DNA of 64,000 nt, taken from contig CAMPDV010000364.1 of NCBI GenBank assembly GCA_946699065.1, positions 186,001-250,000 of the forward strand, read 5' to 3'. A program made the translations under genes and the position numbers. Below the pieces are notes generated by a model that was not told where the DNA came from, searched no databases, and saw only the letters and a program-made list of their open reading frames with translations. This DNA is from Loxodes magnus. Taxonomy: Eukaryota > Ciliophora > Karyorelictea > Loxodida > Loxodidae. This document shows positions 1 through 15,100 of this stretch, in pieces (positions within the stretch are counted from its first letter, which is position 1; the number at the start of each line of letters is the position of its first letter).

Positions 1-3000
1 TGGTCTTACAGGTACCTGTCTTGACGTCACATAGTCTCACCGTCTAATCATTACTTCCCGATACGATGAACTCTGAATCACTGGATATAGCCACATATAA
101 TACAGAATTAGTGTGACCACTCATGGTCTTACAGGTACCTGTCTTGACGTCCCATAGTCTCACCGTCTTATCTCTACTTCCCGATACGATGAACTCTGAA
201 TCACTGGATATAGCCACAGCATATACATAATTAGTGTGACCACTCATGGTCTTACAGGTACCTGTCTTGACGTCACATAGTCTCACCGTATTATCTGCAC
301 TTCCCGATACGATGAACTCTGAATCACTGGATATAGCCACAGATAATACAGAATTAGTGTGACCACTCATGGTCTTACAGGTACCTGTCTTGACGTCCCA
401 TAGTCTCACCGTCTAATCATTACTTCCCGATACGATGAACTCTGAATCACTGGATATAGCCACAGATAATACATGACTAGTGTGACCACTCATGGTCTTA
501 CAGGTACCTGTCTTGACGTCCCATAGTCTCACCGTCTAATCATTACTTCCCGATACGATGAACTCTGAATCACTGGATATAGCCACAGCATATACATGAC
601 TAGTGTGACCACTCATGGTCTTACAGGTACCTGTCTTGACGTCCCATAGTCTCACCGTCTAATCATTACTTCCCGATACGATGAACTCTGAATCACTGGA
701 TATAGCAACAGCAAATACATAATTAGTGTGACCACTCATGGTCTTACAGGTACCTGTCTTGACGTCCCATAGTCTCACCGTATTATCATAACTTCCCGAT
801 ACGATGAACTCTGAATCACTGGATATAGCCACAGCATATACATGACTAGTGTGACAACTCATGGTCTTACAGGTAACTGTCTTGACGTCCCATAGTCTCA
901 CCGTCTAATCATGACTTTCCGATACGATGAACTCTGAATCACTGGATATAGCCACAGCATATACATGACTAGTGTGACCACTCATGGTCTTACAGGTACC
1001 TGTCTTGACGTCCCATAGTCTCACCGTCTAATCATTACTTCCCGATACGATGAACTCTGAATCACTGGATATAGCAACAGCAAATACATGACTAGTGTGA
1101 CCACTCATGGTCTTACAGGTACCTGTCTTGACGTCCCATAGTCTCACCGTCTAATCATTACTTCCCGATACGATGAACTCTGAATCACTGGATATAGCCA
1201 CAGCAAATACATGACTAGTGTGACCACTCATGGTCTTACAGGTACCTGTCTTGACGTCCCATAGTCTCACCGTCTAATCATAACTTCCCGATACGATGAA
1301 CTCTGAATCACTGGATATAGCCACAGATAATACATGACTAGTGTGACCACTCATGGTCTTACAGGTACCTGTCTTGACGTCCCATAGTCTCACCGTCTAA
1401 TCATGACTTTCCGATACGATGAACTCTGAATCACTGGATATAGCCACAGATAATACATGACTAGTGTGACCACTCATGGTCTTACAGGTAACTGTCTTGA
1501 CGTCCCATAGTCTCACCGTCTAATCATTACTTCCCGATACGATGAACTCTGAATCACTGGATATAGCCACAGATAATACAGAATTAGTGTGACCACTCAT
1601 GGTCTTACAGGTACCTGTCTTGACGTCACATAGTCTCACCGTCTAATCATTACTTCCCGATACGATGAACTCTGAATCACTGGATATAGCCACAGATAAT
1701 ACATGACTAGTGTGACCACTCATGGTCTTACAGGTACCTGTCTTGACGTCCCATAGTCTCACCGTCTAATCATTACTTCCCGATACGATGAACTCTGAAT
1801 CACTGGATATAGCCACAGCATATACATGACTAGTGTGACCACTCATGGTCTTACAGGTACCTGTCTTGACGTCACATAGTCTCACCGTCTAATCATTACT
1901 TCCCGATACGATGAACTCTGAATCACTGGATATAGCCACAGATAATACATGACTAGTGTGACCACTCATGGTCTTACAGGTACCTGTCTTGACGTCCCAT
2001 AGTCTCACCGTCTAATCATTACTTCCCGATACGATGAACTCTGAATCACTGGATATAGCCACAGCATATACATGACTAGTGTGACCACTCATGGTCTTAC
2101 AGGTACCTGTCTTGACGTCCCATAGTCTACGATATAATCATTACTTCCCGATACGATGAACTCTGAATCACTGGATATAGCCACAGCATATACAGAATTA
2201 GTGTGACCACTCATGGTCTTACAGGTACCTGTCTTGACGTCCCATAGTCTCACCGTATAATCATTACTTCCCGATACGATGAACTCTGAATCACTGGATA
2301 TAGCCACAGCATATACATGACTAGTGTGACCACTCATGGTCTTACAGGTAACTGTCTTGACGTCCCATAGTCTCACCGTCTAATCATGACTTTCCGATAC
2401 GATGAACTCTGAATCACTGGATATAGCCACAGTATATACATGACTAGTGTGACCACTCATGGTCTTACAGGTAACTGTCTTGACGTCCCATAGTCTCACC
2501 GTCTAATCATTACTTCCCGATACGATGAACTCTGAATCACTGGATATAGCCACAGATAATACAGAATTAGTGTGACCACTCATGGTCTTACAGGTACCTG
2601 TCTTGACGTCCCATAGTCTCACCGTATAATCTCTACTTCCCGATACGATGAACTCTAAATCACTGGATATAGCCACAGCATATACATGAATTAGTGTGAC
2701 CACTCATGGTCTTACAGGTACCTGTCTTGACGTCCCATAGTCTCACCGTATAATCTCTACTTCCCGATACGATGAACTCTGAATCACTGGATATAGCCAC
2801 AGATAATACAGAATTAGTGTGACCACTCATGGTCTTACAGGTACCTGTCTTGACGTCCCATAGTCTCACCGTCTAATCATTACTTCCCGATACGATGAAC
2901 TCTGAATCACTGGATATAGCCACAGATAATACATGACTAGTGTGACCACTCATGGTCTTACAGGTACCTGTCTTGACGTCCCATAGTCTCACCGTCTAAT

Positions 3001-6000
3001 CATTACTTCCCGATACGATGAACTCTGAATCACTGGATATAGCCACAGCATATACATGACTAGTGTGACCACTCATGGTCTTACAGGTACCTGTCTTGAC
3101 GTCACATAGTCTCACCGTCTAATCATTACTTCCCGATACGATGAACTCTGAATCACTGGATATAGCCAAAGATAATACAGAATTAGTGTGACCACTCATG
3201 GTCTTACAGGTACCTGTCTTGACGTCACATAGTCTCACCGTCTAATCATTACTTCCCGATACGATGAACTCTGAATCACTGGATATAGCCACAGATAATA
3301 CAGAATTAGTGTGACCACTCATGGTCTTACAGGTACCTGTCTTGACGTCCCATAGTCTCACCGTCTTATCTCTACTTCCCGATACGATGAACTCTGAATC
3401 ACTGGATATAGCCACAGCATATACAGAATTAGTGTGACCACTCATGGTCTTACAGGTACCTGTCTTGACGTCCCATAGTCTCACCGTATAATCATTACTT
3501 CCCGATACGATGAACTCTGAATCACTGGATATAGCCACAGCATATACATGACTAGTGTGACCACTCATGGTCTTACAGGTAACTGTCTTGACGTCCCATA
3601 GTCTCACCGTCTAATCATGACTTTCCGATACGATGAACTCTGAATCACTGGATATAGCCACAGTATATACATGACTAGTGTGACCACTCATGGTCTTACA
3701 GGTAACTGTCTTGACGTCCCATAGTCTCACCGTCTAATCATTACTTCCCGATACGATGAACTCTGAATCACTGGATATAGCCACAGATAATACAGAATTA
3801 GTGTGACCACTCATGGTCTTACAGGTACCTGTCTTGACGTCCCATAGTCTCACCGTATAATCTCTACTTCCCGATACGATGAACTCTAAATCACTGGATA
3901 TAGCCACAGCATATACATGAATTAGTGTGACCACTCATGGTCTTACAGGTACCTGTCTTGACGTCCCATAGTCTCACCGTATAATCTCTACTTCCCGATA
4001 CGATGAACTCTGAATCACTGGATATAGCCACAGATAATACAGAATTAGTGTGACCACTCATGGTCTTACAGGTACCTGTCTTGACGTCCCATAGTCTCAC
4101 CGTCTAATCATTACTTCCCGATACGATGAACTCTGAATCACTGGATATAGCCACAGATAATACATGACTAGTGTGACCACTCATGGTCTTACAGGTACCT
4201 GTCTTGACGTCCCATAGTCTCACCGTCTAATCATTACTTCCCGATACGATGAACTCTGAATCACTGGATATAGCCACAGCATATACATGACTAGTGTGAC
4301 CACTCATGGTCTTACAGGTACCTGTCTTGACGTCACATAGTCTCACCGTCTAATCATTACTTCCCGATACGATGAACTCTGAATCACTGGATATAGCCAA
4401 AGATAATACAGAATTAGTGTGACCACTCATGGTCTTACAGGTACCTGTCTTGACGTCCCATAGTCTCACCGTCTAATCATTACTTCCCGATACGATGAAC
4501 TCTGAATCACTGGATATAGCCACAGCATATACATAATTAGTGTGACCACTCATGGTCTTACAGGTACCTGTCTTGACGTCCCATAGTCTCACCGGCTTAT
4601 CTCAACTTCCCGATACGATGAACTCTGAATCACTGGATATAGCCACAGATAATACAGAATTAGTGTGACCACTCATGGTCTTACAGGTAACTGTCTTGAC
4701 GTCACATAGTCTCACCGTATAATCTGCACTTCCCGATACGATGAACTCTGAATCACTGGATATAGCCACAGCATATACATAATTAGTGTGACCACTCATG
4801 GTCTTACAGGTACCTGTCTTGACGTCCCATAGTCTCACCGTCTTATCTCTACTTCCCGATACGATGAACTCTGAATCACTGGATATAGTAACAGATAATA
4901 CAGAATTAGTGTGACCACTCATGGTCTTACAGGTACCTGTCTTGACGTCCAATAGTCTCGCCGTCTAATCATGACTTTCCGATACGATGAACTCTGAATC
5001 ACTGGATATAGCCACAGATAATACAGAATTAGTGTGACCACTCATGGTCTTACAGGTACCTGTCTTGACGTCCCATAGTCTCACCGTCTAATCATTACTT
5101 CCCGATACGATGAACTCTGAATCACTGGATATAGCAACAGCAAATACATGACTAGTGTGACCACTCATGGTCTTACAGGTACCTGTCTTGACGTCCCATA
5201 GTCTCACCGTCTAATCATTACTTCCCGATACGATGAACTCTGAATCACTGGATATAGCCACAGCAAATACATGACTAGTGTGACCACTCATGGTCTTACA
5301 GGTACCTGTCTTGACGTCCCATAGTCTCACCGTCTAATCATAACTTCCCGATACGATGAACTCTGAATCACTGGATATAGCCACAGCATATACAGAATTA
5401 GTGTGACCACTCATGGTCTTACAGGTACCTGTCTTGACGTCCAATAGTCTCACCGTCTAATCATGACTTTCCGATACGATGAACTCTGAATCACTGGATA
5501 TAGCCACAGATAATACATGACTAGTGTGACCACTCATGGTCTTACAGGTAACTGTCTTGACGTCCCATAGTCTCACCGTCTAATCATTACTTCCCGATAC
5601 GATGAACTCTGAATCACTGGATATAGCCACAGATAATACAGAATTAGTGTGACCACTCATGGTCTTACAGGTACCTGTCTTGACGTCCCATAGTCTCACC
5701 GTCTAATCATTACTTCCCGATACGATGAACTCTGAATCACTGGATATAGCCACAGATAATACATGACTAGTGTGACCACTCATGGTCTTACAGGTACCTG
5801 TCTTGACGTCCCATAGTCTCACCGTATTATCTGCACTTCCCGATACGATGAACTCTGAATCACTGGATATAGCCACAGCATATACATGACTAGTGTGACC
5901 ACTCATGGTCTTACAGGTACCTGTCTTGACGTCCCATAGTCTCACCGTCTAATCATTACTTCCCGATACGATGAACTCTGAATCACTGGATATAGCAACA

Positions 6001-9000
6001 GCAAATACATAATTAGTGTGACCACTCATGGTCTTACAGGTACCTGTCTTGACGTCCCATAGTCTCACCGTATTATCATAACTTCCCGATACGATGAACT
6101 CTGAATCACTGGATATAGCCACTGATCTTACATAACTAGTGTGACCACTCATGGTCTTAAAGGTACCTGTCTTGACGTTCCATAGTCTCACCGTCTCATC
6201 ATGACTTTCCGATACGATGAACTCTGAATCACTGGATATAGCCACAGCATATACATGACTAGTGTGACCACTCATGGTCTTACAGGTACCTGTCTTGACG
6301 TCACATAGTCTCACCGTCTAATCATTACTTCCCGATACGATGAACTCTGAATCACTGGATATAGCCACATATAATACAGAATTAGTGTGACCACTCATGG
6401 TCTTACAGGTACCTGTCTTGACGTCCCATAGTCTCACCGTCTTATCTCTACTTCCCGATACGATGAACTCTGAATCACTGGATATAGCCACAGCATATAC
6501 ATAATTAGTGTGACCACTCATGGTCTTACAGGTACCTGTCTTGACGTCACATAGTCTCACCGTATTATCTGCACTTCCCGATACGATGAACTCTGAATCA
6601 CTGGATATAGCCACAGATAATACAGAATTAGTGTGACCACTCATGGTCTTACAGGTACCTGTCTTGACGTCCCATAGTCTCACCGTCTAATCATTACTTC
6701 CCGATACGATGAACTCTGAATCACTGGATATAGCCACAGATAATACATGACTAGTGTGACCACTCATGGTCTTACAGGTACCTGTCTTGACGTCCCATAG
6801 TCTCACCGTCTAATCATTACTTCCCGATACGATGAACTCTGAATCACTGGATATAGCCACAGCATATACATGACTAGTGTGACCACTCATGGTCTTACAG
6901 GTACCTGTCTTGACGTCCCATAGTCTCACCGTCTAATCATTACTTCCCGATACGATGAACTCTGAATCACTGGATATAGCAACAGCAAATACATAATTAG
7001 TGTGACCACTCATGGTCTTACAGGTACCTGTCTTGACGTCCCATAGTCTCACCGTATTATCATAACTTCCCGATACGATGAACTCTGAATCACTGGATAT
7101 AGCCACAGCATATACATGACTAGTGTGACAACTCATGGTCTTACAGGTAACTGTCTTGACGTCCCATAGTCTCACCGTCTAATCATGACTTTCCGATACG
7201 ATGAACTCTGAATCACTGGATATAGCCACAGCATATACATGACTAGTGTGACCACTCATGGTCTTACAGGTACCTGTCTTGACGTCCCATAGTCTCACCG
7301 TCTAATCATTACTTCCCGATACGATGAACTCTGAATCACTGGATATAGCAACAGCAAATACATGACTAGTGTGACCACTCATGGTCTTACAGGTACCTGT
7401 CTTGACGTCCCATAGTCTCACCGTCTAATCATTACTTCCCGATACGATGAACTCTGAATCACTGGATATAGCCACAGCAAATACATGACTAGTGTGACCA
7501 CTCATGGTCTTACAGGTACCTGTCTTGACGTCCCATAGTCTCACCGTCTAATCATAACTTCCCGATACGATGAACTCTGAATCACTGGATATAGCCACAG
7601 ATAATACATGACTAGTGTGACCACTCATGGTCTTACAGGTACCTGTCTTGACGTCCCATAGTCTCACCGTCTAATCATGACTTTCCGATACGATGAACTC
7701 TGAATCACTGGATATAGCCACAGATAATACATGACTAGTGTGACCACTCATGGTCTTACAGGTAACTGTCTTGACGTCCCATAGTCTCACCGTCTAATCA
7801 TTACTTCCCGATACGATGAACTCTGAATCACTGGATATAGCCACAGATAATACAGAATTAGTGTGACCACTCATGGTCTTACAGGTACCTGTCTTGACGT
7901 CACATAGTCTCACCGTCTAATCATTACTTCCCGATACGATGAACTCTGAATCACTGGATATAGCCACAGATAATACATGACTAGTGTGACCACTCATGGT
8001 CTTACAGGTACCTGTCTTGACGTCCCATAGTCTCACCGTCTAATCATTACTTCCCGATACGATGAACTCTGAATCACTGGATATAGCCACAGCATATACA
8101 TGACTAGTGTGACCACTCATGGTCTTACAGGTACCTGTCTTGACGTCACATAGTCTCACCGTCTAATCATTACTTCCCGATACGATGAACTCTGAATCAC
8201 TGGATATAGCCACAGATAATACATGACTAGTGTGACCACTCATGGTCTTACAGGTACCTGTCTTGACGTCCCATAGTCTCACCGTCTAATCATTACTTCC
8301 CGATACGATGAACTCTGAATCACTGGATATAGCCACAGCATATACATGACTAGTGTGACCACTCATGGTCTTACAGGTACCTGTCTTGACGTCCCATAGT
8401 CTACGATATAATCATTACTTCCCGATACGATGAACTCTGAATCACTGGATATAGCCACAGCATATACAGAATTAGTGTGACCACTCATGGTCTTACAGGT
8501 ACCTGTCTTGACGTCCCATAGTCTCACCGTATAATCATTACTTCCCGATACGATGAACTCTGAATCACTGGATATAGCCACAGCATATACATGACTAGTG
8601 TGACCACTCATGGTCTTACAGGTAACTGTCTTGACGTCCCATAGTCTCACCGTCTAATCATGACTTTCCGATACGATGAACTCTGAATCACTGGATATAG
8701 CCACAGTATATACATGACTAGTGTGACCACTCATGGTCTTACAGGTAACTGTCTTGACGTCCCATAGTCTCACCGTCTAATCATTACTTCCCGATACGAT
8801 GAACTCTGAATCACTGGATATAGCCACAGATAATACAGAATTAGTGTGACCACTCATGGTCTTACAGGTACCTGTCTTGACGTCCCATAGTCTCACCGTA
8901 TAATCTCTACTTCCCGATACGATGAACTCTAAATCACTGGATATAGCCACAGCATATACATGAATTAGTGTGACCACTCATGGTCTTACAGGTACCTGTC

Positions 9001-9143
9001 TTGACGTCCCATAGTCTCACCGTATAATCTCTACTTCCCGATACGATGAACTCTGAATCACTGGATATAGCCACAGATAATACAGAATTAGTGTGACCAC
9101 TCATGGTCTTACAGGTACCTGTCTTGACGTCCCATAGTCTCAC
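1..9143 (-). repeat. Third, partial copy of the 51-unit repeat (1-2870 matching 6275-9143)
   Basis: Features at 44, 659, 2089, 2503 and 2660 recur at 6318, 6933, 8363, 8777 and 8934, an offset of 6,274 (51 x 123 plus 1). The match includes the same -1 lesion (2127 and 8401) and the same +1 lesion (2685 and 8959). Beyond about 2870 the two copies stop aligning at this offset because the order of units has changed: the block at 3242 is instead found at 10871, 7,629 bp away. The first 20 kb is therefore about three periods with local reshuffling. Confidence 0.75.
4605..8400 (-). pseudogene. TAG-only block, about 31 WD40 units
   Basis: The frame is constant (0 modulo 3) from the TGA at 4602-4604 to the -1 lesion at 8401. 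Most units from 4960 to 5820 and from 7175 to 8360 have TAG at x41, giving long series without even a two-unit open run under the standard code. Open stretches occur at 5703, 5949, 6318 and 6933. One unit near 4960 also has V2 changed to alanine (gcg). A unit at about 6120-6190 has GAG at x41 and resembles the island at 25.1-25.7 kb. Confidence 0.35.
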
Positions 9144-12100
9144 CGTCTAATCATTACTTCCCGATACGATGAACTCTGAATCACTGGATATAGCCACAGA
9201 TAATACATGACTAGTGTGACCACTCATGGTCTTACAGGTACCTGTCTTGACGTCCCATAGTCTCACCGTCTAATCATTACTTCCCGATACGATGAACTCT
9301 GAATCACTGGATATAGCCACAGCATATACATGACTAGTGTGACCACTCATGGTCTTACAGGTACCTGTCTTGACGTCACATAGTCTCACCGTCTAATCAT
9401 TACTTCCCGATACGATGAACTCTGAATCACTGGATATAGCCAAAGATAATACAGAATTAGTGTGACCACTCATGGTCTTACAGGTACCTGTCTTGACGTC
9501 ACATAGTCTCACCGTCTAATCATTACTTCCCGATACGATGAACTCTGAATCACTGGATATAGCCACAGATAATACAGAATTAGTGTGACCACTCATGGTC
9601 TTACAGGTACCTGTCTTGACGTCCCATAGTCTCACCGTATAATCTCTACTTCCCGATACGATGAACTCTAAATCACTGGATATAGCCACAGCATATACAT
9701 GAATTAGTGTGACCACTCATGGTCTTACAGGTACCTGTCTTGACGTCCCATAGTCTCACCGTATAATCTCTACTTCCCGATACGATGAACTCTGAATCAC
9801 TGGATATAGCCACAGATAATACAGAATTAGTGTGACCACTCATGGTCTTACAGGTACCTGTCTTGACGTCCCATAGTCTCACCGTCTAATCATTACTTCC
9901 CGATACGATGAACTCTGAATCACTGGATATAGCCACAGATAATACATGACTAGTGTGACCACTCATGGTCTTACAGGTAACTGTCTTGACGTCCCATAGT
10001 CTCACCGTCTAATCATGACTTTCCGATACGATGAACTCTGAATCACTGGATATAGCCACAGTATATACATGACTAGTGTGACCACTCATGGTCTTACAGG
10101 TAACTGTCTTGACGTCCCATAGTCTCACCGTCTAATCATTACTTCCCGATACGATGAACTCTGAATCACTGGATATAGCCACAGATAATACAGAATTAGT
10201 GTGACCACTCATGGTCTTACAGGTACCTGTCTTGACGTCCCATAGTCTCACCGTATAATCTCTACTTCCCGATACGATGAACTCTAAATCACTGGATATA
10301 GCCACAGCATATACATGAATTAGTGTGACCACTCATGGTCTTACAGGTACCTGTCTTGACGTCCCATAGTCTCACCGTATAATCTCTACTTCCCGATACG
10401 ATGAACTCTGAATCACTGGATATAGCCACAGATAATACAGAATTAGTGTGACCACTCATGGTCTTACAGGTACCTGTCTTGACGTCCCATAGTCTCACCG
10501 TCTAATCATTACTTCCCGATACGATGAACTCTGAATCACTGGATATAGCCACAGATAATACATGACTAGTGTGACCACTCATGGTCTTACAGGTACCTGT
10601 CTTGACGTCCCATAGTCTCACCGTCTAATCATTACTTCCCGATACGATGAACTCTGAATCACTGGATATAGCCACAGCATATACATGACTAGTGTGACCA
10701 CTCATGGTCTTACAGGTACCTGTCTTGACGTCACATAGTCTCACCGTCTAATCATTACTTCCCGATACGATGAACTCTGAATCACTGGATATAGCCAAAG
10801 ATAATACAGAATTAGTGTGACCACTCATGGTCTTACAGGTACCTGTCTTGACGTCACATAGTCTCACCGTCTAATCATTACTTCCCGATACGATGAACTC
10901 TGAATCACTGGATATAGCCACAGATAATACAGAATTAGTGTGACCACTCATGGTCTTACAGGTACCTGTCTTGACGTCCCATAGTCTCACCGTCTTATCT
11001 CTACTTCCCGATACGATGAACTCTGAATCACTGGATATAGCCACAGCATATACAGAATTAGTGTGACCACTCATGGTCTTACAGGTACCTGTCTTGACGT
11101 CCCATAGTCTCACCGTATAATCATTACTTCCCGATACGATGAACTCTGAATCACTGGATATAGCCACAGCATATACATGACTAGTGTGACCACTCATGGT
11201 CTTACAGGTAACTGTCTTGACGTCCCATAGTCTCACCGTCTAATCATGACTTTCCGATACGATGAACTCTGAATCACTGGATATAGCCACAGTATATACA
11301 TGACTAGTGTGACCACTCATGGTCTTACAGGTAACTGTCTTGACGTCCCATAGTCTCACCGTCTAATCATTACTTCCCGATACGATGAACTCTGAATCAC
11401 TGGATATAGCCACAGATAATACAGAATTAGTGTGACCACTCATGGTCTTACAGGTACCTGTCTTGACGTCCCATAGTCTCACCGTATAATCTCTACTTCC
11501 CGATACGATGAACTCTAAATCACTGGATATAGCCACAGCATATACATGAATTAGTGTGACCACTCATGGTCTTACAGGTACCTGTCTTGACGTCCCATAG
11601 TCTCACCGTATAATCTCTACTTCCCGATACGATGAACTCTGAATCACTGGATATAGCCACAGATAATACAGAATTAGTGTGACCACTCATGGTCTTACAG
11701 GTACCTGTCTTGACGTCCCATAGTCTCACCGTCTAATCATTACTTCCCGATACGATGAACTCTGAATCACTGGATATAGCCACAGATAATACATGACTAG
11801 TGTGACCACTCATGGTCTTACAGGTACCTGTCTTGACGTCCCATAGTCTCACCGTCTAATCATTACTTCCCGATACGATGAACTCTGAATCACTGGATAT
11901 AGCAACAGCAAATACATGACTAGTGTGACCACTCATGGTCTTACAGGTACATGTCTTGACGTCCCATAGTCTCACCGTATTATCTGCACTTCCCGATACG
12001 ATGAACTCTGAATCACTGGATATAGCCACAGCATATACATGACTAGTGTGACCACTCATGGTCTTACAGGTACCTGTCTTGACGTCCCATAGTCTCACCG

Positions 12101-15100
12101 TCTAATCATTACTTCCCGATACGATGAACTCTGAATCACTGGATATAGCAACAGCAAATACATGACTAGTGTGACCACTCATGGTCTTACAGGTAACTGT
12201 CTTGACGTCACATAGTCTCACCGTATAATCTGCACTTCCCGATACGATGAACTCTGAATCACTGGATATAGCCACAGCATATACATAATTAGTGTGACCA
12301 CTCATGGTCTTACAGGTACCTGTCTTGACGTCCCATAGTCTCACCGTCTAATCATTACTTCCCGATACGATGAACTCTGAATCACTGGATATAGCAACAG
12401 CAAATACATAATTAGTGTGACCACTCATGGTCTTACAGGTACCTGTCTTGACGTCCCATAGTCTCACCGTCTAATCATTACTTCCCGATACGATGAACTC
12501 TGAATCACTGGATATAGCAACAGCAAATACATGACTAGTGTGACCACTCATGGTCTTACAGGTACATGTCTTGACGTCCCATAGTCTCACCGTCTAATCA
12601 TGACTTTCCGATACGATGAACTCTGAATCACTGGATATAGCCACAGCATATACATGACTAGTGTGACCACTCATGGTCTTACAGGTACCTGTCTTGACGT
12701 CCCATAGTCTCACCGTCTAATCATTACTTCCCGATACGATGAACTCTGAATCACTGGATATAGCCACAGCATATACATGACTAGTGTGACCACTCATGGT
12801 CTTACAGGTACCTGTCTTGACGTCCCATAGTCTCACCGTCTAATCATAACTTCCCGATACGATGAACTCTGAATCACTGGATATAGTAACAGCATATACA
12901 TAATTAGTGTGACCACTCATGGTCTTACAGGTACCTGTCTTGACGTCCCATAGTCTCACCGTCTAATCATAACTTCCCGATACGATGAACTCTGAATCAC
13001 TGGATATAGCAACAGCAAATACATAATTAGTGTGACCACTCATGGTCTTACAGGTACCTGTCTTGACGTCCCATAGTCTCACCGTATTATCATAACTTCC
13101 CGATACGATGAACTCTGAATCACTGGATATAGCCACAGCATATACATGACTAGTGTGACCACTCATGGTCTTACAGGTACCTGTCTTGACGTCCCATAGT
13201 CTCACCGTCTAATCATTACTTCCCGATACGATGAACTCTGAATCACTGGATATAGCAACAGCAAATACATAATTAGTGTGACCACTCATGGTCTTACAGG
13301 TACCTGTCTTGACGTCCCATAGTCTCACCGTATTATCATAACTTCCCGATACGATGAACTCTGAATCACTGGATATAGCCACAGCATATACATGACTAGT
13401 GTGACCACTCATGGTCTTACAGGTACCTGTCTTGACGTCCCATAGTCTCACCGTCTAATCATTACTTCCCGATACGATGAACTCTGAATCACTGGATATA
13501 GCAACAGCAAATACATAATTAGTGTGACCACTCATGGTCTTACAGGTACCTGTCTTGACGTCCCATAGTCTCACCGTATTATCATAACTTCCCGATACGA
13601 TGAACTCTGAATCACTGGATATAGCCACAGCATATACATGACTAGTGTGACCACTCATGGTCTTACAGGTAACTGTCTTGACGTCCCATAGTCTCACCGT
13701 CTAATCATGACTTTCCGATACGATGAACTCTGAATCACTGGATATAGCCACAGCATATACATGACTAGTGTGACCACTCATGGTCTTACAGGTACCTGTC
13801 TTGACGTCCCATAGTCTCACCGTCTAATCATTACTTCCCGATACGATGAACTCTGAATCACTGGATATAGCCACAGATAATACATGACTAGTGTGACCAC
13901 TCATGGTCTTACAGGTACCTGTCTTGACGTCCCATAGTCTCACCGTCTAATCATGACTTTCCGATACGATGAACTCTGAATCACTGGATATAGCCACAGA
14001 TAATACATGACTAGTGTGACCACTCATGGTCTTACAGGTAACTGTCTTGACGTCCCATAGTCTCACCGTCTAATCATTACTTCCCGATACGATGAACTCT
14101 GAATCACTGGATATAGCCACAGATAATACAGAATTAGTGTGACCACTCATGGTCTTACAGGTACCTGTCTTGACGTCACATAGTCTCACCGTCTAATCAT
14201 TACTTCCCGATACGATGAACTCTGAATCACTGGATATAGCCACAGATAATACATGACTAGTGTGACCACTCATGGTCTTACAGGTACCTGTCTTGACGTC
14301 CCATAGTCTCACCGTCTAATCATTACTTCCCGATACGATGAACTCTGAATCACTGGATATAGCCACAGCATATACATGACTAGTGTGACCACTCATGGTC
14401 TTACAGGTACCTGTCTTGACGTCACATAGTCTCACCGTCTAATCATTACTTCCCGATACGATGAACTCTGAATCACTGGATATAGCCACAGATAATACAT
14501 GACTAGTGTGACCACTCATGGTCTTACAGGTACCTGTCTTGACGTCCCATAGTCTCACCGTCTAATCATTACTTCCCGATACGATGAACTCTGAATCACT
14601 GGATATAGCCACAGCATATACATGACTAGTGTGACCACTCATGGTCTTACAGGTACCTGTCTTGACGTCCCATAGTCTACGATATAATCATTACTTCCCG
14701 ATACGATGAACTCTGAATCACTGGATATAGCCACAGCATATACAGAATTAGTGTGACCACTCATGGTCTTACAGGTACCTGTCTTGACGTCCCATAGTCT
14801 CACCGTATAATCATTACTTCCCGATACGATGAACTCTGAATCACTGGATATAGCCACAGCATATACATGACTAGTGTGACCACTCATGGTCTTACAGGTA
14901 ACTGTCTTGACGTCCCATAGTCTCACCGTCTAATCATGACTTTCCGATACGATGAACTCTGAATCACTGGATATAGCCACAGTATATACATGACTAGTGT
15001 GACCACTCATGGTCTTACAGGTAACTGTCTTGACGTCCCATAGTCTCACCGTCTAATCATTACTTCCCGATACGATGAACTCTGAATCACTGGATATAGC